Source: Clostridia bacterium
GTDB taxonomy: Bacteria; Bacillota_A; Clostridia; Christensenellales; CAG-138
Length of the DNA: 10,415 nucleotides
NCBI GenBank assembly: GCA_017459315.1
Contig: JAFUDD010000079.1
Location: 1 to 10,415 of the forward strand
Direction of reading: 5' to 3'
This document shows positions 6,831 to 10,415 of this stretch, in pieces (position 1 is the first letter of the stretch; each line of letters starts with the position of its first letter). Made by a program: the position numbers and the translations under genes. The notes under the pieces are model-generated. The model had not been told where the DNA came from and did not search any database. It saw nothing but the letters and a program-made list of their open reading frames with translations.

Positions 6831-8399
6831 TTATGCTTCGGTATACGCCGCGCCCGCGCCGTCCACCAAGGACGCGTAGGTGCGTTGGATCTTCGCCCAG
6901 TTCTGGTCGCGGTCAAGCGCGACGCCGCGGCCGACGCCGGACACGATCAGGCCGACGCCCTTCTTCTGGATCGTCTCGCCGAATTCCCGCAGCAGCGCGG
7001 GCGCGCTGCCGGGCTGCGTCGAGCGGCCGTCGAAGATGATGTGTACGTATACGTTTTTGAGCCCCGCTTCCTTTGCCATATCGACCAGCGCCAGCGGATA
7101 GTCGATGGAGCCGTGCGAGGACTTCTTGGTCAGCAGCGCAAACAGATGCAGCGCCGTGCCGCGCTCCTTGACGGTCTTGAGCGTCTCCAGGAACACGGGG
7201 TTCTTGGCAAACGAGCCGTCCTTCATCGCGTTGTCCAGGCGCACATCGTCCTGCAGAACGACGCGGCCGGAGCCGAGGTTGATATGGCCCGCTTCCGAGT
7301 TGCCGGTTTTGCCCTCCGCAAGACCGACCGCGGGGCCGCTCGCTTCGAGCTCCGCCCACGGATAGTCGCGCAGCAGGCCGTCCCAGTCCGGCGTGCTCGC
7401 CGTGAAGATCGGGTTGTTTTCGGTGGGCGCGTCGAGGCCCCAGCCGTCGCAGATCAGAAGCAGCACCTTGCCCGTGTTCGCAAAGCGGAACAGCGGCTCA
7501 CCGGTCATTTCCGCGGGCTGCTCGAGGCCCATGGCGGACAGCACCGTCGGGGCTACGTCGCAGAGCTTGCCGTGGTTTTTGAGCTTTTCGGTGCCCTCGC
7601 CGAGCGCGATGCAGGCGACAAGATTCGTCGTGTGCGAAACGTGCGGCTTTCCCTCCGGCGTATGCAGCACTTCGATGTTGCCGTGGTCTGCGGTCACAAG
7701 TACAGTATACCCCTTTTCGCGCGCGTGCGCAACCGTTTTTCCGACGTATTTGCTGATCGCTTCGCAGGCAACCGGCTTGGCGGCGTCGGACGAAGTGTGG
7801 CCGATCACGTCGCCGTTGGCGAAGTTCGTCACGATGAAATCATAGCCCTTGTCGATGCCTTCCTCCAGCTTTGCGGCAACCTCCGGCAGCTTCAGCTCCG
7901 GCACCGTCTCAAACGGCACGCCCTTGGGCGACGGGATGCGGAAATCGTCCTCGCCGTCGAACGGCTTCTGGTTGCCGCCGTTGAAGAAGAACGTGACGTG
8001 CGCATACTTTTCGCTTTCGGCAAGGTGCATCTGCGTCTTGCCGTTGGCGCTCAGCACCTCGGCGAGCGTCTTTTGCACCTTGGACGGCGCAAACGCGATC
8101 GGCAGGTACGTATATTTTTCGCTGTACATCGTGAGAATCACAAAGTCCAACGGCTTGAGCATTTCCCGTTCGAAGCCCTTGAAGTTCGGGTCGGTGAACG
8201 CGTCGGTCAGCTCGGTTTCGCGCTCGCCTCTGCGGCAGCAGAAGATCACGCCGTCGCCCGGCTTCACGGTTCCTTCCGCCTTGCCGTCCTTGTCCACTAA
8301 GTTCATCGGCTCGAAATGATACTCCGAACCGCCGTTCTCGTACAGCTTTTCGACCGCGCGGGCGAGTGCGTCGCCGCCGGACAGTTTGTATTCCGCCAT
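6831..8399 (-). CDS. Circularly permuted cofactor-independent phosphoglycerate mutase (iPGM)
   Basis: iPGM interconverts 3- and 2-phosphoglycerate through a phosphoserine intermediate with two Mn/Mg ions. The 522-residue protein has all iPGM parts in swapped order. Residues 1-305 match about 205-511 of a normal enzyme: Arg57/Arg60 in RRGER, Lys131 in ESEKYAHVTFFFNGG, Asp197/His201 in NFANGDVIGHT, Asp238/His239 in TADHGN, His256 in SHTTN, then APTVLSAMGLEQPAEMTG. Residues 307-522 match about 1-216: Asp318 in ICDGWGL, nucleophile Ser368 in GNSEAGHINLGSGR, His429, Arg459 in DGRS, Arg491 and Arg497 in LDRD. Offsets from Bacillus stearothermophilus numbering (recalled) are constant in each block: +204 to +206, then -306. 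The Asp normally after Arg459 is Ser460. The start is ATG 8399, since AGGAGG lies 7 bases upstream; an ATG at 8432 adds 11 unlikely residues. The gene precedes IolG, GAPDH and PGK genes, supporting a glycolytic role. Confidence 0.9.
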   Translation of the reverse strand: MAEYKLSGGDALARAVEKLYENGGSEYHFEPMNLVDKDGKAEGTVKPGDGVIFCCRRGERETELTDAFTDPNFKGFEREMLKPLDFVILTMYSEKYTYLPIAFAPSKVQKTLAEVLSANGKTQMHLAESEKYAHVTFFFNGGNQKPFDGEDDFRIPSPKGVPFETVPELKLPEVAAKLEEGIDKGYDFIVTNFANGDVIGHTSSDAAKPVACEAISKYVGKTVAHAREKGYTVLVTADHGNIEVLHTPEGKPHVSHTTNLVACIALGEGTEKLKNHGKLCDVAPTVLSAMGLEQPAEMTGEPLFRFANTGKVLLLICDGWGLDAPTENNPIFTASTPDWDGLLRDYPWAELEASGPAVGLAEGKTGNSEAGHINLGSGRVVLQDDVRLDNAMKDGSFAKNPVFLETLKTVKERGTALHLFALLTKKSSHGSIDYPLALVDMAKEAGLKNVYVHIIFDGRSTQPGSAPALLREFGETIQKKGVGLIVSGVGRGVALDRDQNWAKIQRTYASLVDGAGAAYTEA

Positions 8400-8406
8400 G
8401 ATTTTT

Positions 8407-8412
8407 CCTCCT
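8407..8412 (-). promoter_or_regulatory. Ribosome binding site deciding the iPGM start
   Basis: A perfect AGGAGG on the minus strand lies 7 bases before ATG 8399. It shows that the permuted mutase is translated as its own gene from MAEYK, not as a fragment or as the tail of an upstream reading frame, and it argues against the longer ATG at 8432. Confidence 0.9.
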
Positions 8413-8441
8413 ATTACCATGAAATGAAACAATGATGCTTC

Positions 8442-9218
8442 TCAGTTGATGCGGGGCGTCGGGTCCTCGACCGTTTCGGGGCAGAACCTGCCCTCGCCGG
8501 GAAAGACCTTCAAAAGCTCGTCGAAGTGATGGATGATGCCGTCCGGCTTGTTTTCCTCGGTCAGCTTGAATTCCAGTCCGCCGGGGTACTCCGCGCCGAT
8601 GGTGCCCGCAAAGTTCGACTGCTTGGCGCCGATGATGTCGCGCTTCAGATTGTCGCCCACAAACGCGCTGTGCTCGGGTCTTACGCCCGCTTCCTGCAGG
8701 GCGAGGAAGTAGATCGCGGGGTGCGGCTTGCGGAGCATCGTGACGCTCGACTGCTGCACCGTGCAGAACAGGTCGCGGATGCCGTCATGGTCGAGCCACT
8801 CGTCGATTTCGAGCGTGCCGATAAGGTCGCTGATGATGCCGACCTTATAGCCGCGCCGTCTCAGTTCCTTGACCGTCTCGATGCCCTTCGGCACGACGAC
8901 GCGTTCACCCTTGGCGCGGCGGAAGCAGTAGGTCAGCTCCTTCGCATGCTTTTCGATGTGCGCCTTGTCAAGCTCCGGCACCAGCCAGCGCGTCCAGAGC
9001 ATTTCCTCCGGCGCTTCGCACATGTATTTCAGCGCCCAGTTGCGGTAGGTATCATACCGCTTGTTGAGCAGATTATAGTAGTCGTCCGGGTCCATGTCGG
9101 TGCCGCAGATGTCGGCGATCCGCGTGCGCGCCTCGACGATGAACGGGCGGTTGTCCTCGTCCACGATGCGGAACGTGCCGCCGAGATCGAGGAAGATGGC
9201 TTCGATGTTTTCCTTCAT
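8442..9218 (-). CDS. HAD-superfamily hydrolase, third of a tandem trio
   Basis: This 258-residue haloacid-dehalogenase-fold protein is probably a small-molecule phosphatase. Motif I is LDLGGTF with nucleophile Asp11; the second aspartate of the usual DxD is Gly13. Motif II is GIISD (Ser130), motif III is LRKPHP (Lys164), and motif IV is VGDNLKRD (Asp189, Asp194). Residues about 20-110 form a helical C1-type cap with EAPEEMLWTRWLVPELD, a segment nearly repeated in the upstream paralog. The core motifs place it with subfamily I HADs. The start at 9218 follows GGAGGG, which lies inside the last codons of the upstream hydrolase gene, two bases separating the two frames, so translation is probably coupled. 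A 42-base gap separates it from the mutase gene. No substrate can be named; a phosphorylated sugar or acid from the same pathway is an inference from context. Confidence 0.9.
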   Translation of the reverse strand: MKENIEAIFLDLGGTFRIVDEDNRPFIVEARTRIADICGTDMDPDDYYNLLNKRYDTYRNWALKYMCEAPEEMLWTRWLVPELDKAHIEKHAKELTYCFRRAKGERVVVPKGIETVKELRRRGYKVGIISDLIGTLEIDEWLDHDGIRDLFCTVQQSSVTMLRKPHPAIYFLALQEAGVRPEHSAFVGDNLKRDIIGAKQSNFAGTIGAEYPGGLEFKLTEENKPDGIIHHFDELLKVFPGEGRFCPETVEDPTPRIN

Positions 9219-9220
9219 CG

Positions 9221-9988
9221 TTATACCCTCCGAACCTTATCCCACGCGACGTGCGGCGCCTTCGGGAAGATCTCTTTCAGTTCGTTGAAATCGAAGATGA
9301 CCGCGTCCGGGCGGTTCTCGTCGGTGATCTTCTCCTTGGCGAGCTTTTCGGGCGTGGTGTAAAGAATGAACATGCCGTAGCCCGCCAGACGCGTGCCCTC
9401 GACGTCGCGGTTCAGGTTATCCCCGATGTAGACGCAGCGTTCGGGCTTGACGCCGAGCAGGTCGCAGGCCTTGTTGGAGATCGCGGGGTCGGGCTTGCGG
9501 ATGCCCTCGACGCAGGACAGCAGCACCGCGCCGAAATACTTTTCGAGATCGTCGTGCTTCAGCCAGCGCGGGATCTCCTGCGAGGTGACGAGGTTCGAGA
9601 TGATGCCGAGCTTATAGCCGTTGGCATACAGATCCTTGATCGACTGCGCACCGTTCGGAGCGACGACGCGGCGGCCGTCCTTGTTGCGATACTCGATGGT
9701 CAGCTCGATCGCGTTCTTCTTGATCAGCTCGCGGTCGTATTCCGGGGTGAGCCACTTGGTCCAAAGCTCCTCCTCCGGCGCTTCCTTCATCGTCTCGAAG
9801 CACCATTTGCGGTAGCCCGCATAGCGGTAGTCGAGGAACTTGCAGAACTCGTCCGGGTCGCCCTTCTCGCCGCACATTTCGGCGATCTTGCGGCGGGCTT
9901 CGGCTTCAAATTCCGCGTCGCGCTCGACAAGGCGCAGCGTTCCGCCGAGGTCGTAAAAGATTGCATCAAATTCGCGTTCGTTTGCCAT
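9221..9988 (-). CDS. HAD-superfamily hydrolase, second of a tandem trio
   Basis: This 255-residue protein is a clear paralog of the next gene downstream. Motif I is YDLGGTL with nucleophile Asp13 and Gly15 in place of the second aspartate; motif II is GIISN (Ser131); motif III is IRKPDP (Lys165); motif IV is IGDNLNRD (Asp190, Asp195). The cap (about 20-110) contains EAPEEELWTKWLTPEYD, shared with its neighbour, and the C-terminal end has FDFNELKEIFP, matched by HFDELLKVFP in the downstream copy and ISELLDIFP in the upstream copy. The start at 9988 is set by AAGGAGG 7 bases upstream, which overlaps the final codons of the preceding gene; two bases separate stop and start. A phosphatase-like role is likely from the fold, but the D-x-G motif I and lack of any known close relative leave the reaction open. 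Confidence 0.9.
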   Translation of the reverse strand: MANEREFDAIFYDLGGTLRLVERDAEFEAEARRKIAEMCGEKGDPDEFCKFLDYRYAGYRKWCFETMKEAPEEELWTKWLTPEYDRELIKKNAIELTIEYRNKDGRRVVAPNGAQSIKDLYANGYKLGIISNLVTSQEIPRWLKHDDLEKYFGAVLLSCVEGIRKPDPAISNKACDLLGVKPERCVYIGDNLNRDVEGTRLAGYGMFILYTTPEKLAKEKITDENRPDAVIFDFNELKEIFPKAPHVAWDKVRRV

Positions 9989-9990
9989 GA

Positions 9991-10415
9991 TTAAGCCTCC
10001 TTGTTTTCATTGAGCGGCGGGAAGATATCCAAAAGCTCGGAAATACGCGTGATCGTGTAGTCCGGCTGCAAAATGATTTCCTGCGGTTCCTTTTTGATCG
10101 TGTCCGGCTCGTCGATGCGGACCATCGTACTAAAGCCCGCCTTGCGCGTGCCCTCGACGTCGCGGATCGGGTTGTCCCCGACGTAGGCGCATTGCTCCGG
10201 CTTCTTGCCGATGGCGCGGCAGGCGAGGAAATAGATTTCCGGGTCGGGCTTACGGAGCCGCACCTTGGAGGACAGGATCACGGCCTTGAAGTAGTGCGCG
10301 ACGCCGTCGGCGATCATCCAGTCCGGAATCTCGGTCTCGGTGATCGTATTCGCAATGATGCCGAGAGTGTAGCCGCGGCGATCCAGCTCGATGATCGTGG
10401 ATTTCACATCGTCGC
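9991..10415 (-). CDS. HAD-superfamily hydrolase, first of a tandem trio (cut by right window edge)
   Basis: Only the C-terminal 141 codons or so are present. The frame is open through the right edge, and the GTG at 10407 is an internal valine rather than a start (DDVKSTIIELDRRGY aligns with SIKDLYANGY and TVKELRRRGY of the two paralogs). Motif I and the cap are therefore outside the window. Motif III is RLRKPDPEIYF and motif IV is VGDNPIRD. Motif II reads GIIANT, with alanine where the other two copies have serine, a residue that normally helps position the phosphoryl group. The gene ends NENKEA, and these codons carry the ribosome site of the next gene. The subfamily assignment is secure, but whether this copy is fully active cannot be judged from the fragment. 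Confidence 0.88.
   Translation of the reverse strand, partial: DDVKSTIIELDRRGYTLGIIANTITETEIPDWMIADGVAHYFKAVILSSKVRLRKPDPEIYFLACRAIGKKPEQCAYVGDNPIRDVEGTRKAGFSTMVRIDEPDTIKKEPQEIILQPDYTITRISELLDIFPPLNENKEA
9996..10002 (-). promoter_or_regulatory. Ribosome binding site embedded in the end of the first HAD gene
   Basis: AAGGAGG on the minus strand sits 7 bases before ATG 9988 and lies within the last codons of the upstream hydrolase. The same arrangement recurs at 9226-9231 (GGAGGG) before the third hydrolase. This indicates coupled translation of the three paralogs. Confidence 0.8.

Noticed and set aside
7460..7500. Possibility that the swapped iPGM order is two separate partial genes or an assembly join
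   Set aside because: The frame runs through the junction without a stop or frameshift, there is a strong ribosome site only at the new N-terminus, and both halves keep their active-site residues. Read-level confirmation would still be useful.
6885..8300. A 471-codon plus-strand open frame opposite the iPGM gene
   Set aside because: It mirrors the mutase coding sequence and has no plausible motif of its own.
8400..8432. ATG 8432 as the start of the iPGM gene
   Set aside because: It adds 11 residues unlike the family, and the AGGAGG site sits 7 bases before the later ATG at 8399.
10405..10407. GTG at 10407 as the start of a short 138-residue HAD protein
   Set aside because: The frame stays open to the window edge, and alignment with the two paralogs shows this valine is internal, about 110 residues into the protein.

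Overview
All convincing genes in this window lie on the minus strand and read from right to left. Eleven genes (nine complete, one cut at each edge) are packed with gaps of only 1 to 50 bases, so this looks like one long operon or a large part of one. No tRNA, rRNA, CRISPR array, insertion sequence, strong terminator or obvious promoter is visible. The DNA is GC-rich, most genes have a strong AGGAGG-type ribosome binding site 6-7 bases before an ATG, and the gene content is central carbon metabolism. This suggests a bacterium, perhaps a high-GC anaerobic clostridial lineage; that placement is a guess from style, not a demonstrated assignment.

Layout in transcription order. Right edge to 8442: three tandem HAD-family hydrolases of the same subfamily, the first cut by the window edge. 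6831-8399: an alkaline-phosphatase-superfamily phosphoglycerate mutase (iPGM) whose sequence is circularly permuted. The second half of a normal iPGM comes first and the first half comes last, with nearly every catalytic residue kept. 5767-6780: an inositol 2-dehydrogenase-like Gfo/Idh/MocA oxidoreductase. 4678-5733 and 3399-4652: an archaeal-type (type II) glyceraldehyde-3-phosphate dehydrogenase followed by an archaeal-like phosphoglycerate kinase. 2536-3378 and 1569-2534: a transketolase split into N- and C-terminal subunits. 279-1535: a LarA-family nickel-pincer 2-hydroxyacid racemase/epimerase. 1-265: the start of a malic enzyme, running off the left edge.

Taken together, transketolase can supply glyceraldehyde 3-phosphate, which GAPDH, PGK and iPGM convert through 1,3-bisphosphoglycerate and 3-phosphoglycerate to 2-phosphoglycerate. 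LarA and malic enzyme could handle a hydroxyacid such as malate at the pyruvate end. The dehydrogenase and three phosphatase-like proteins have no obvious fixed place and may feed in a polyol, or act on phosphorylated side products. Enolase, pyruvate kinase, aldolase and the LarB/C/E cofactor genes are not in the window.

The strongest novelty is the permuted iPGM. The second is that three consecutive lower-glycolysis steps are carried out by non-standard enzyme types encoded in one cluster, together with a trio of HAD paralogs that carry D-x-G in place of D-x-D in motif I (seen in the two complete copies).
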